Of a DNA stretch of 64,000 bases, positions 25,266 through 34,301 are shown one piece after another. Each line of letters opens with the position of its first letter. The first letter of the stretch is position 1. Under the pieces are notes generated by a model, which searched no databases, was not told the origin of the DNA, and worked only from the letters and a program-made list of their open reading frames with translations. This stretch comes from Citreimonas salinaria (GTDB taxonomy: Bacteria > Pseudomonadota > Alphaproteobacteria > Rhodobacterales > Rhodobacteraceae), in the NCBI RefSeq assembly GCF_900107235.1, contig NZ_FNPF01000001.1, positions 248,001 to 312,000 of the forward strand, in the 5' to 3' direction. The position numbers and the translations under genes were made by a program.

Positions 25266-26571
25266 CCTGAAGCAGCGGCATGACGTGCGCCATCTCGGGG
25301 CCGCGCTCCATGCCGGTCACGGCCTTGCGCAGCGGCATGAACAGGCCCTTGCCCTTGCGGCCCGTGGCCTCCTTGACCTGCGCGGTCCAGTTGGCCCAGG
25401 TCTCGGTGTCGTAGGGCGGTTCGCCCAGCATGGCGAAGGCGTCCGCGACGAACTCGCGGTCCTCGTCGTCCACCACCGGTTTGGCCCCGTCGCGGAACAG
25501 CGTCCACCAGCCGGCCAGGTCATGGCGGGTGGTGATGTTCTCGCGCGTGACGTCCCAGAACAGGGCGGCCTTATCATTCGGCACGCCCAGCGCCGCGATG
25601 TCGCCGGCCACGGCCTCGAGCGGCAGCGCGTGAAGCTTGCGCGCGGTCAGCGGGTACAGGTCCTTCACGTCGAACTTGGTCGGAGCCGAGCCGAACTGTT
25701 CCAGCGCGAAGCCCTCGGCGATCTCGTCCAGCGTCATGCGCAGCTCGACCGGCTGGCTCGATCCCAGGCGCGCCATCAGCGACAGGAGCGCCTCGGGCTC
25801 GACTCCCTGCTCGCGCAGGTCCTTCAGCGACAGGGTGCCCAGCCGCTTGGACAGCGATTCACCGGCCGGCCCGGTCAGCAGCGAATGGTGCGCGAAGGCG
25901 GGCGGCTCTCCCCCCAGCGCGCGGATGATCTGGATCTGCGTGGCGGTGTTGGTGACGTGGTCGTTGCCGCGCACCACGTGGGTCACGCCCATTTCCATGT
26001 CGTCCACGACCGAGGCCAGCGTGTAGAGCACCTGCCCGTCCGCGCGGATCAGCACCGGGTCGCTGAGGCTGGCCGCGTCGATCGAGATCGGGCCGAGGAT
26101 ACCGTCGTCCCACGCGATGCGCTCGTTCTCGAGCTTGAAGCGCCAGACGCCGTCGCCGCGCTCGGCCCGCAGCTTCGCCTTCTCGTCGTCCGACAGCGAC
26201 AGGGCGGCGCGGTCGTAGACCGGCGGCTTGCCCATGTTGAGCTGCTTCTTGCGCTTGAGGTCCAGTTCGGTCGGGGTTTCGAACGCCTCGTAGAAGCGGC
26301 CCATCTCGCGCAAGCGATCGGCAGCCTCGGCGTAGCGGTCCAGCCGCTCGGACTGACGCTCTACCCGGTCCCAGGTCAGGCCCAGCCATTCCAGGTCGCG
26401 CTTGATCTGGTCGACGTATTCCTCCTTGCTGCGCTCGGGATCGGTGTCGTCGATGCGCAGGATGAAGGTGCCTCCGGCCTTGCGGGCGATCAGGTGGTTG
26501 AACAGCGCCGTGCGCAGGTTGCCGACGTGGATCAGGCCGGTGGGCGACGGGGCGAAGCGGGTGACGGTCAT
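25246..26571 (-). CDS. gltX: Glutamyl-tRNA synthetase (short alphaproteobacterial form)
   Basis: 441 residues. Class I synthetase: HxGH-type signature in SPTGLIHVGNLRTALFN, then ILRIDDTDPERSKEEY, and the KMSKR equivalent SLSKRLG. Many alphaproteobacteria have two enzymes, a 465-480 residue form and a shorter one near 440 residues that charges tRNA-Gln for later amidation; the length and the KRLGTLSLKDLR text suggest the shorter form, though this is not proven here. ATG 26571 begins the conserved text directly. Confidence 0.92.
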   Translation of the reverse strand: MTVTRFAPSPTGLIHVGNLRTALFNHLIARKAGGTFILRIDDTDPERSKEEYVDQIKRDLEWLGLTWDRVERQSERLDRYAEAADRLREMGRFYEAFETPTELDLKRKKQLNMGKPPVYDRAALSLSDDEKAKLRAERGDGVWRFKLENERIAWDDGILGPISIDAASLSDPVLIRADGQVLYTLASVVDDMEMGVTHVVRGNDHVTNTATQIQIIRALGGEPPAFAHHSLLTGPAGESLSKRLGTLSLKDLREQGVEPEALLSLMARLGSSQPVELRMTLDEIAEGFALEQFGSAPTKFDVKDLYPLTARKLHALPLEAVAGDIAALGVPNDKAALFWDVTRENITTRHDLAGWWTLFRDGAKPVVDDEDREFVADAFAMLGEPPYDTETWANWTAQVKEATGRKGKGLFMPLRKAVTGMERGPEMAHVMPLLQVKPGAR

Positions 26572-26681
26572 CGGGGCCTCCTTGACGGCGCTGGTCCTTT
26601 CACATGGCGAGCGCGTTGTCCATATGACACGCAGGTGGCAGGATCGCCCCCGGATACCGCCCGACCCGGACAGGAGGCCAG

Positions 26682-27623
26682 ATGACGCAGATCGTGACAT
26701 TGACGCTGAACCCCGCGCTGGACCTTGGCGCCCATACCGACCGGGTGGTCGCCGGGCCCAAGCTGCGGCTGAGCGAGCCCGAGGCGCATCCGGGCGGCGG
26801 CGGCGTCAACGTCAGCCGCGCCATCGCCAAGCTGGGCGGCACGTCGCGCGCTCTGGTCTCGCTGGGCGGCCCGACGGGCGAGCGGCTGGGCACGCTTCTG
26901 GCGGAAGAGGGGCTGGACTTCGTGCCCATCCTGTCGCCGGGCGAGACGCGCTTCAGCCTTGCCGTCACCGACGCCGAGGGTGAGCAATACCGGTTCGTCC
27001 TGCCGGGGCCGGATTGGGACGAGGGCACGCTGGGCGCCGCGGTCGGCCGCGTCGACGAGATCGCCGCCCCGGACGCCTATGTCGTGATCTCGGGCAGCCA
27101 GCCGCCCGGCGCGCCGGCCGGGTTCGTCACCGAGTTCGTGCGCGCGCTGGGCAAGGGCCGCCGCGTCGTCGTCGATACCTCCGGCCCCGCACTGGTCGAG
27201 CTTGCCGCCGGCACGCCGCCCGCGCCCTGCGTCCTGCGCATGGACGGGGCCGAGGCCGAGGCGCTGGCGGGTCACCCGCTGGCCACCCGCACCGACACGG
27301 CGGATTTCGCCGAGCGGCTGCGCGTCGGCGGTGCCGCCGAAACCGTGGTGATCGCGCGCGGTGCCGACGGCAACGTGATGGCCGGGCCCGACGGACGCTG
27401 CCACGTGACGGCGGCGAAGGAGCCGGTGGTCAGCGCCGTGGGCGCGGGCGACAGCTTCGTGGGCGGCATGGTGATGGCGCTGGCGGCGGGCGAGACGCCG
27501 GACCAGGCGCTGCGGCACGGGGCTGCGGCGGCCTCGGCCGCGGTGGTCACGCCGGGGACCGAGTTGTGCCGGCGCGAGGACTTCAACGCCTTCCTGCCGC
27601 GCTGCGTGATCACGGCGCTGTAG
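26682..27623 (+). CDS. PfkB-family hexose kinase (1-phosphofructokinase / 6-phosphofructokinase 2-like)
   Basis: 313 residues. The N-terminal TLTLNPALDL, the GGGGVNVSRAIAKLGG loop and the catalytic SAVGAGDSFVGGMV near the end place it with 1-phosphofructokinase / PfkB / tagatose-6-phosphate kinase. A strong AGGAGG six bases before ATG 26682 supports the start. No fructose PTS genes are next to it, so a PfkB-type 6-phosphofructokinase is as likely as a fructose-1-phosphate kinase. The thpR gene begins one base after its stop codon. Confidence 0.88.
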   Translation: MTQIVTLTLNPALDLGAHTDRVVAGPKLRLSEPEAHPGGGGVNVSRAIAKLGGTSRALVSLGGPTGERLGTLLAEEGLDFVPILSPGETRFSLAVTDAEGEQYRFVLPGPDWDEGTLGAAVGRVDEIAAPDAYVVISGSQPPGAPAGFVTEFVRALGKGRRVVVDTSGPALVELAAGTPPAPCVLRMDGAEAEALAGHPLATRTDTADFAERLRVGGAAETVVIARGADGNVMAGPDGRCHVTAAKEPVVSAVGAGDSFVGGMVMALAAGETPDQALRHGAAAASAAVVTPGTELCRREDFNAFLPRCVITAL

Positions 27624-28166
27624 ATGCGGCTGTTCATCGCGCTGCCCCTGCCCGACGAGGCGCTGGACGCCATAGGCGCGCTGCAGGCCCGGATGCCCAA
27701 GGGACGCATGGTCGATCCGGACAACATCCACCTGACGCTGGCTTTCCTGGGCGAGTGCGACGACACGCAGGTCGAGGCCGCGCACGACGCGCTGGACGGG
27801 TTCCGCGCGCCCGCGGTCACCACCGGGCTGACCGGGCCGGCGATCTATGGCGGCCGGCACGGACAGGCCGTGGCACTCGAGGCGGATGCCGGCGCGCCGC
27901 TGTTCGAGCTGCACGACCGCCTGCGCGGCCGGTTGCGCGGCGCCGGTCTGGCGCCCGAGCGGCGCCGCTTTCGTCCGCACGTGACGCTGACGCGGTTGCC
28001 GGGGCGGGCCGATGCCTCGGGCTGCCTTCAGGCGCTGCTGGGCGTGCGGCTGGGGCCGTACCTGCTGGACCGGGTGGTGCTGTTCTCGTCCGTGCTGCAC
28101 CCCGACGGCGCGATCCACGAGCCGTTGCTGACCTGCCCGCTGGACGAGGGGGCGCCAGGCGCATGA
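27624..28166 (+). CDS. thpR: RNA 2',3'-cyclic phosphodiesterase (2H phosphoesterase)
   Basis: 180 residues with the two HxTx motifs of the 2H superfamily: NIHLTLAFLG in the N-terminal half and PHVTLTRLPG near residue 120. N-terminus RLFIALPLPDEALD is typical of ThpR/LigT, which opens 2',3'-cyclic phosphates on RNA ends. It directly follows the kinase stop and its stop overlaps the next start (ATGA), so the three genes form an operon. Confidence 0.87.
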   Translation: MRLFIALPLPDEALDAIGALQARMPKGRMVDPDNIHLTLAFLGECDDTQVEAAHDALDGFRAPAVTTGLTGPAIYGGRHGQAVALEADAGAPLFELHDRLRGRLRGAGLAPERRRFRPHVTLTRLPGRADASGCLQALLGVRLGPYLLDRVVLFSSVLHPDGAIHEPLLTCPLDEGAPGA

Positions 28167-28552
28167 CCAGGACCGACGCGGCGGCGTTCCACGCGATGGC
28201 TCAGGCCGCCATCTACGCCTTCCCGGAACCCTTTGCCAAGGCGGCGGCGGGCGTGCTGCTGCGGGTCGAGGACTGGCCCGACGACGCGGTGCTGCGCGAA
28301 CTGGGCATGGACGATCCGCTGGAGCTGACGGGGATGTACGACGGAATCCCGATGACCGAGAAGTCCTTGGCCGATCCGGCGCCCTACCCCGACACGGTCT
28401 GGCTGTTCCGCAAGCCCATCCTGGCCGAGTGGCGCGACCGCGGCGACGTCGAACTGTTCGACCTGGTGGCGCATGTGACGGTGCACGAATTCGCCCATCA
28501 TTTCGGCTGGTCCGACGACGACATCGCCACGATCGACCGCTGGTGGGAGTGA
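28163..28552 (+). CDS. Small zincin-like metallopeptidase-fold protein
   Basis: 129 residues ending in a zincin block: VTVHEFAHHFGWSDDDI, an HExxHHFG...D motif able to bind zinc. This is the small DUF1025/zincin_1 family, common in bacteria and without a settled function. It has no signal peptide, so it would be cytoplasmic. It overlaps thpR by four bases. A regulatory peptidase role is possible but unproven. Confidence 0.82.
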   Translation: MTRTDAAAFHAMAQAAIYAFPEPFAKAAAGVLLRVEDWPDDAVLRELGMDDPLELTGMYDGIPMTEKSLADPAPYPDTVWLFRKPILAEWRDRGDVELFDLVAHVTVHEFAHHFGWSDDDIATIDRWWE

Positions 28553-28597
28553 GCACCGTTCCACGAAGTGGCGAAAGGCCAAAGGGCAGCCGAACCG

Positions 28598-30253
28598 CTA
28601 GCGCGAGCGCCACCGGTTCACGATCGGATAGCGCCGGTCCAGCCAGAAGGCCCGGCGCGTCAGCCGCGTGCCCGGCGCGGACTGGAAGCGCTTATACTCG
28701 CTGACGTAGAGCAGGCTTTCCACCTTGCGGGCATCGGCCTCGGCGTAGCCGGCGTCTACGCAATCGGCCACGTCGCCGTCGCGGTCCACGAGGATGGTCA
28801 GGATCGCGTCGAGCACCGGGTAGTCGGGCAGCGAGTCGCTGTCCTTCTGGTCGGCGCGCAGCTCGGCCGAGGGCGGCTTGTCGATCACGCTGTCGGGCAT
28901 CACGGGGCCGTCGGGACCCAGCATCCAGTGCCGATGGTTCGCGTTGCGCCAGCGGCAGGTTTCGAACACGCGGGTCTTGTAGAGGTCCTTGATGGGATTG
29001 TAGCCGCCGGCCATGTCGCCGTAGATCGTGGCGTAGCCCACGGCCACTTCGGACTTGTTGCCGGTGGTCAGAAGCATCTCGCCGAACTTGTTGGACAGCG
29101 CCATCAGCAGCAGGCCCCTGAGGCGCGACTGGAGGTTCTCCTCGGTCAGGTCCTCGGGGAGACCCTCGAACAGGGGCGCGAGCGTGGCGGTGATGGCGGC
29201 GCGGCCTTGGGTGATCGGAACGTAGTCGTAGCGGCAGCCCAACGCCTGCGCGACGGCCTTCGCGTCGTCCAGCGAAGCGGACGAGGTGTATTCCGACGGC
29301 AGCATCACGCAGCGCACGTTGTCCGCCCCCAGCGCGTCGACCGCGATGGCGGCGACCAGCGCGGAATCGACGCCGCCGGACAGGCCCAGCAGCACCTTTC
29401 CGAAGCCGGTCTTGCGGCAGTAGCCGCGTAGCGACTGCACCATCGCGGCGTAATCCTGCTCCCACGCATCCGGGTGTGGCGTGAAATCGCCCGGCTCGGC
29501 CCGCCAGCGGTCGTCGGTGCGGGTGAAATCGACGTGGGCGATGCAGTCCTCGAAGACCGGAAGCTGCACCGCGACCCGCCCGCCGGGGTTGAGCACGAAG
29601 GACCCGCCGTCGAACACCTGGTCGTCCTGCCCGCCGGTCATGTTGAGATAGACCAGCGGCAGCCCCGTCTCGACCACCCGCGCGACCATATGGTTCAGCC
29701 GCACGTCCTGCTTGCCGCGGTAATAGGGCGAGCCGTTGGGCACCAGCAGGATCTCGGCCGCGGTCTCGGCCAGCGTCTCGGTCACGTCGTCGTGCCAGGC
29801 GTCCTCGCAGATGGGCGAGCCGATGCGCACGCCGCCCAGCGCGTAAGGGCCGGTGACGGGGCCGCTGTCGAAGATGCGCACCTCGTCGAAGACCAGCTCG
29901 TTGGGCAGGTGGTGCTTCAGCACGCGCGCGACGACGGCGCCGCCCGAGCAGATGTGGTAGGCGTTGTAGAGCCGCGTGCCCTCGACCCAAGGGCCGCCGA
30001 TCGCCAGGGCCGGGCCGTCTGCGCAGTCGCGCGCCAGTTGCTCGACCGTCTCGATCGCGGCGGCGTGGAAGGCGGGCTTCAGCGTCAGGTCCTGCGGGTT
30101 GTAGCCGGTCACGAACATTTCGGGCAGTGCGACCAGATCGGCGCCGGCGTCGCGGCCCTGCGCCCAGGCGGCGCGCGCCTTGTCGGCGTTGCCGCGCAGG
30201 TCGCCCACGATCGGGTCGAGCTGGGCCAGCGTCATGCGAAGGCGGTCGGCCAT
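28598..30253 (-). CDS. nadE: NAD(+) synthase, glutamine-hydrolysing
   Basis: 551 residues with two domains. The N-terminal nitrilase-type glutaminase has its Glu (LPEMFVTGY), Lys (LKHHLPNELVFDE) and Cys (SPICEDAWHDD). The C-terminal synthetase has the P-loop LLGLSGGVDSALVAA and TTGNKSEVAVGYATIYGD. It makes NAD from deamido-NAD, ATP and glutamine. ATG 30253 begins the conserved text; an in-frame upstream extension looks non-coding. Convergent with the zincin gene, 45 bases apart. Confidence 0.96.
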   Translation of the reverse strand: MADRLRMTLAQLDPIVGDLRGNADKARAAWAQGRDAGADLVALPEMFVTGYNPQDLTLKPAFHAAAIETVEQLARDCADGPALAIGGPWVEGTRLYNAYHICSGGAVVARVLKHHLPNELVFDEVRIFDSGPVTGPYALGGVRIGSPICEDAWHDDVTETLAETAAEILLVPNGSPYYRGKQDVRLNHMVARVVETGLPLVYLNMTGGQDDQVFDGGSFVLNPGGRVAVQLPVFEDCIAHVDFTRTDDRWRAEPGDFTPHPDAWEQDYAAMVQSLRGYCRKTGFGKVLLGLSGGVDSALVAAIAVDALGADNVRCVMLPSEYTSSASLDDAKAVAQALGCRYDYVPITQGRAAITATLAPLFEGLPEDLTEENLQSRLRGLLLMALSNKFGEMLLTTGNKSEVAVGYATIYGDMAGGYNPIKDLYKTRVFETCRWRNANHRHWMLGPDGPVMPDSVIDKPPSAELRADQKDSDSLPDYPVLDAILTILVDRDGDVADCVDAGYAEADARKVESLLYVSEYKRFQSAPGTRLTRRAFWLDRRYPIVNRWRSR

Positions 30254-30423
30254 GGTATCCTTCCCGGTCTCCTGTCGTCCGCGCACGGACATAGCAGACA
30301 GGTGCCCGAGGGGAAGCCGGTAACGCCACCGTAGGCACGCGGGATAAGCCGTTGCCCCGTGCCGCCCGCTCCTTTACCGTCGGCGCTCGAGCAATCCCCG
30401 AAAAAACGGGCGGGCATGAGAGC

Positions 30424-31932
30424 ATGAGAACGGCAGGTATCTTCGCGGTCCTCGTTGCGCTGGCAGGCGCGGCGCAGGCGCAGGACGGCGACATCCAGAC
30501 CAAGGAATACGACGACGGCGGCGTGTACGAAGGCACGTTCCAGGACGGTCTGCAGCACGGCACCGGCACCTACCGGCTGCCCAACGGCTACGAATACACC
30601 GGCGACTGGGTCGAGGGCGAGATCCGCGGCCAAGGCGTCGCGCGGTTTCCGAACGGCTCGGTCTACGAGGGTCAGTTCGTCGCAGGCAAGCCCGAGGGCA
30701 TGGGCCGGATCGTCTTCGCCGACGGCGGCACCTACGAAGGCCAGTGGCTGGACGGCAAGATCACCGGTCAGGGCGTGGCGGAATACGCCAACGGCGTGCG
30801 CTACGAAGGGTCCTTCCGCAACGCGCTGCACCACGGGCGCGGCGTGATGACGGCGCCGTCGGGCTACGTCTACGACGGGATGTGGGTCAACGGCGTCAAG
30901 GAAGGCGAGGCGACGATCACCTATCCCGACGGCTCGGTCTACGAAGGCCGCGTCACCGAGGGCGAGCGCGACGGCGCCGGCACGCTGACGATGCCCGACG
31001 GGCTGGTCTACGAAGGCACCTGGAACGCGGGCCAGATCGACGGCGAAGGCCGGCTGACCCAGCCCAACGGCGACGTCTACGAGGGCGAGCTTGCCGATGG
31101 CCGCCGCCACGGCCAAGGCCGAGTGACCTATGCCAACGGCGACGTCTACGAAGGCGCCTTCGAGGACGATCGCCGCCACGGCCAGGGCCGGTTCGAGGGC
31201 GCGGACGGCTACGTCTACGAGGGCAACTGGGTCGACGGCCAGATCGAGGGCCAGGGCCGCGTGACCTATCCCGACGGGTCGGTCTACGAGGGTGAATTCC
31301 AAGGCGATCTCGCCAACGGCATGGGCAAGATCACCTATCCCGACGGCGCGACCTACGAAGGCGACTGGGTCGACGGCGTGATCGAGGGCGAGGGCATCGC
31401 CACCTATCCCAACGGGCTGGTCTACCAGGGCGGGTTCCGCAGCGCGCAGAACCACGGCTTCGGCGTGATGACCTATCCCGACGGCTATCGCTACGAGGGC
31501 GACTGGGTTGACGGCGAGCGCGAGGGCACCGGCAAGGCGACCTATCCCGACGGCACCGTCTACGAGGGCGAGTTCCAGGGCGGCGAGCGCCACGGCCAGG
31601 GCACGATCACCATGGCCAGCGGCTTTTCCTATACCGGTGAATGGCAGGACGGCGAGATCGAGGGCGAGGGCGTGGCGACCTACGCCAACGGCGACGTCTA
31701 CGAGGGCACGTTCGAGGCCGGCAAGCGACAGGGCACCGGCACGATGCGCTACGCCAGCGGCGAAGAGACACGCGGCGAATGGGTCAACGGCGCGCTGGTG
31801 GAGCGGGCCGAGGACGAGGCGCCGGCCGAAGAGGGCGACGATTCGCCCGATACGCCGGAGGCCCCGGAAAGCGCGGAACCGGACGGGCCCGAGGCGGATG
31901 GCGAGGACACGCTGCCGCCCCCGTTGGAATGA
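30424..31932 (+). CDS. Exported protein with 19 tandem MORN repeats
   Basis: 502 residues. A signal peptide (AGIFAVLVALAGAAQAQ) is followed by 19 consecutive 23-residue MORN units with core YEGxWxxGxxxGxGxxxYPDGxV from about residue 38 to 460, then an acidic, proline-rich tail (DEAPAEEGDDSPDTPEAPE). MORN arrays form long beta-hairpin ribbons used for protein or lipid contact. The gene is a 69-base-period DNA repeat, and neighbouring units are similar in nucleotide sequence, so copy number may vary between strains. The function is unknown; location would be periplasm or surface. Confidence 0.9.
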   Translation: MRTAGIFAVLVALAGAAQAQDGDIQTKEYDDGGVYEGTFQDGLQHGTGTYRLPNGYEYTGDWVEGEIRGQGVARFPNGSVYEGQFVAGKPEGMGRIVFADGGTYEGQWLDGKITGQGVAEYANGVRYEGSFRNALHHGRGVMTAPSGYVYDGMWVNGVKEGEATITYPDGSVYEGRVTEGERDGAGTLTMPDGLVYEGTWNAGQIDGEGRLTQPNGDVYEGELADGRRHGQGRVTYANGDVYEGAFEDDRRHGQGRFEGADGYVYEGNWVDGQIEGQGRVTYPDGSVYEGEFQGDLANGMGKITYPDGATYEGDWVDGVIEGEGIATYPNGLVYQGGFRSAQNHGFGVMTYPDGYRYEGDWVDGEREGTGKATYPDGTVYEGEFQGGERHGQGTITMASGFSYTGEWQDGEIEGEGVATYANGDVYEGTFEAGKRQGTGTMRYASGEETRGEWVNGALVERAEDEAPAEEGDDSPDTPEAPESAEPDGPEADGEDTLPPPLE

Positions 31933-32081
31933 CTAGACTGTGAGCGGCCGGCGCGTGTTCGCCTCGCTCGGCCATTCTAGACCGCAGCCACGCCGATCAT
32001 GCTGAGTGGCGTTCCGCGAATTGCGGGAGATGCGGTTCTTCAAAGCGTCCACGCGATCCCGAGTGATCTGGGCGTGGCGCT

Positions 32082-33611
32082 CTAGACGACCTCTCCCGCG
32101 TCCATCCGGTCGAGGAATCGCGCCGCCTCGCGCAGCACCGTCTCGCGCCGGTCGGAATCCATGCGATCGAAGGTGCGATACATTTGCGCCATGCGGGGGT
32201 TGCCCTCGAAGCGGTCGCGGTGGCGGTCCATGAAATACCAGAACAGCAGGTTGAACGGGCAGGCATCGGGGCCGGTCTTGTCCTTCACCTTGTAGGCGCA
32301 GTGGCCGCAGTAATCCGACATCTTCGCGATGTAGTTCCCGGACGAGACGTAGGGCTTCGACGCGATGACGCCGCCATCCGCGAACTGGCTCATCCCGATG
32401 ACGTTCGGGGCCTCGACCCATTCGTAGGCGTCCCAGTAGACCGACAGGTACCATTCGTGCACCTGCCAGGGATCGATCCCGGCCAGCAACGCGAAGTTCC
32501 CGGTCACCATCAGCCGCTGGATGTGGTGGGCGTAGGCGTCGTCGCGGGTCTGTTCGACCGTGCGGCCGACGCAGCGCATCTTCGTTTCGGCGCCCCAGAA
32601 AAGGGGCGGAAGGTCGCGGTGGTGGCCCAGGACGTTGCGGCGCGTGTAATCCGGCCCTTCGTGAAAATAGATGCCGCGCATGAAGTCACGCCAGCCGATG
32701 ATCTGGCGGATGAAGCCTTCGGCCGCGTTGATCGGCGCATGACCGTCGCGCCAGGCCTGCTCGACCGCCTCGCAGACCTCGATCGGGTCAAGCAGGCCGA
32801 GGTTCACGTAACCCGAGATCAGCGCGTGGTAGAGGAAGTGTTCCTCGTCCAGCATCGCGTCCTGGAAATCGCCGAATTTCGGCAGGGCGTGCTGCACGAA
32901 GTGTGTTAGCGCGCGGCGGGCCTCCCCTTGGTCGGTGGCGAAGTGGAACGGGCGCACCTGGCCGAAGTTGTCGCCGAAGCGTGCCTCGACCAGATCAAGC
33001 ACCTCTTCGACCGTCTCGTCGGGGGTGAAGCGCATGAGCTGCGTGGCGATGCCGTCGCCCGGCGCGGGCTTGCGGTTGTCGTGGTCGAAGTTCCATTTGC
33101 CGCCGGCCGGGTCGTCGTCTTCCATCAGGAAGCCGGTCTTGCGCCGCATCTCGCGGTAGAAATACTCCATCCGCAGCGCCTTGCGGTCGCGCGCCCAGTC
33201 GTCGAATTCCTTGTGCGAGGCGACGAAGCGGTCGTCCTCGAGCTGCGTGATCTTCAGCGGCGCGTCGTTCAGCGCCTCGATCAGGCGCCACTCGCCCGGT
33301 TCGGTCGCGATGACCTCGGTCGCGCCGGTTTCCTCGGCGCGACGAAGCAACTCTCCGACGACCGAGCCGGAACTGTCCGGGTCGTCCAGCGCCGTGTAGC
33401 GCACGTCCCAGCCCTCGTCGCGCAGCCGCGCCGCGAACTTGCGCATCGACGCGAAGATCAGCGCGATCTTCTTGGGATGATGGGGAACGTAGCCCGCCTC
33501 GTCCGCGACCTCGGCCATGACGACGATGTCGGTCCGCCTGTCCGCCTCACGCAGGGCGACGACGCGCTCGGTCAACTGGTCGCCGAGGACGAGGATCAGC
33601 CGACCTACCAC
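32082..33611 (-). CDS. Iron-sulfur bacterial cryptochrome/photolyase (PhrB-like, possible (6-4) photolyase)
   Basis: 509 residues of the cryptochrome/photolyase-related family. The N-terminal antenna-fold text LILVLGDQLTE is typical. All four iron-sulfur cysteines of the PhrB type are present: one in MRCVGRTVEQ and three in YCGHCAYKVKDKTGPDAC, with the same spacing as in Agrobacterium PhrB. Such proteins repair (6-4) lesions or act as light sensors. GTG 33611 overlaps the stop of the dehydrogenase gene by seven bases; its ribosome site is weak. It is last in a four-gene run. Confidence 0.9.
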   Translation of the reverse strand: MVGRLILVLGDQLTERVVALREADRRTDIVVMAEVADEAGYVPHHPKKIALIFASMRKFAARLRDEGWDVRYTALDDPDSSGSVVGELLRRAEETGATEVIATEPGEWRLIEALNDAPLKITQLEDDRFVASHKEFDDWARDRKALRMEYFYREMRRKTGFLMEDDDPAGGKWNFDHDNRKPAPGDGIATQLMRFTPDETVEEVLDLVEARFGDNFGQVRPFHFATDQGEARRALTHFVQHALPKFGDFQDAMLDEEHFLYHALISGYVNLGLLDPIEVCEAVEQAWRDGHAPINAAEGFIRQIIGWRDFMRGIYFHEGPDYTRRNVLGHHRDLPPLFWGAETKMRCVGRTVEQTRDDAYAHHIQRLMVTGNFALLAGIDPWQVHEWYLSVYWDAYEWVEAPNVIGMSQFADGGVIASKPYVSSGNYIAKMSDYCGHCAYKVKDKTGPDACPFNLLFWYFMDRHRDRFEGNPRMAQMYRTFDRMDSDRRETVLREAARFLDRMDAGEVV

Positions 33612-34270
33612 GGGATTTCCCGCATGGCGTAGTCGTAGAATCCGCCGGTGTGCTCGGGCGTCAGGTTTTCCAACACGTTGGCCAGCCGTTTAGCGGCCTC
33701 GTCCGCCGGAACGGACGGGTGCCGGTCGAGGTATTTCTCGGTGAAGGCGGTCTGGACGGTGCCGGGGTGCAGGCAGGCGACGCACAGGTGGCGGTGGCTG
33801 CGCGCCAGCTCGATCGCGGCGCCGTGCATCAGCTGGTTCAGCGCGGCCTTGGCGGCGCGGTAGGAGTACCAGCCGCCCAGACGGTTGTCGCCGATGCTGC
33901 CCACGCGCGCGGACAGCGCCGCGAAGACCGCGCGTTCGCGCCGGGGCAGCAGCCGCTGCGCGTGCTTCAGCACCAGCGCAGGGCCCAGCGCGTTCAGCGC
34001 CACCTGGTTCATCAACGCCGTCGGCGTCAGGTCGCGAAGCGCCTTTTCGGGTTCCGCGCCGCCGATCTCGAGCGCGCCGGTCGCCACGAAAATCAGGTCG
34101 AACGGGCCATCCAGCGCGCCAAGCGCCGCCTCGACGCTGGCCTCGTCCGTCACGTCCAGCGCGTGTTCCGAACGCGAGAGGCCCGTGACGGCGGTGCCGC
34201 GGCCACGCAATTCGCGGCCAAGCGCGCCGCCGATGCCGCCGCTGTCGCCGATGATCAAGGCGCTTTCCAT
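33605..34270 (-). CDS. Short-chain dehydrogenase/reductase
   Basis: 221 residues. Nucleotide-binding loop IIGDSGGIGGALG in place of the more usual TGxxxGxG, an ALSARVGSIGDN strand with catalytic serine, and YSYRAAKAALN holding the Tyr-x3-Lys pair. It resembles CsgA/C-factor-like members, often encoded beside photolyase-family genes. The substrate is unknown. It overlaps the photolyase gene by seven bases and lies 31 bases after the amidotransferase. Confidence 0.85.
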   Translation of the reverse strand: MESALIIGDSGGIGGALGRELRGRGTAVTGLSRSEHALDVTDEASVEAALGALDGPFDLIFVATGALEIGGAEPEKALRDLTPTALMNQVALNALGPALVLKHAQRLLPRRERAVFAALSARVGSIGDNRLGGWYSYRAAKAALNQLMHGAAIELARSHRHLCVACLHPGTVQTAFTEKYLDRHPSVPADEAAKRLANVLENLTPEHTGGFYDYAMREIPW

Positions 34271-34301
34271 GGCGCGCCAGCTAGCGGCGCGCGGCCCGGG
34301 A

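Noticed and set aside
30424-31932. Regular repeats that could be mistaken for a CRISPR array
   Set aside because: The 69-base period is in frame and translates to MORN units without unique spacers.
31933-32081. Possible short gene between the MORN and photolyase genes
   Set aside because: Frames on both strands are short or lack family features; treated as a convergent spacer.
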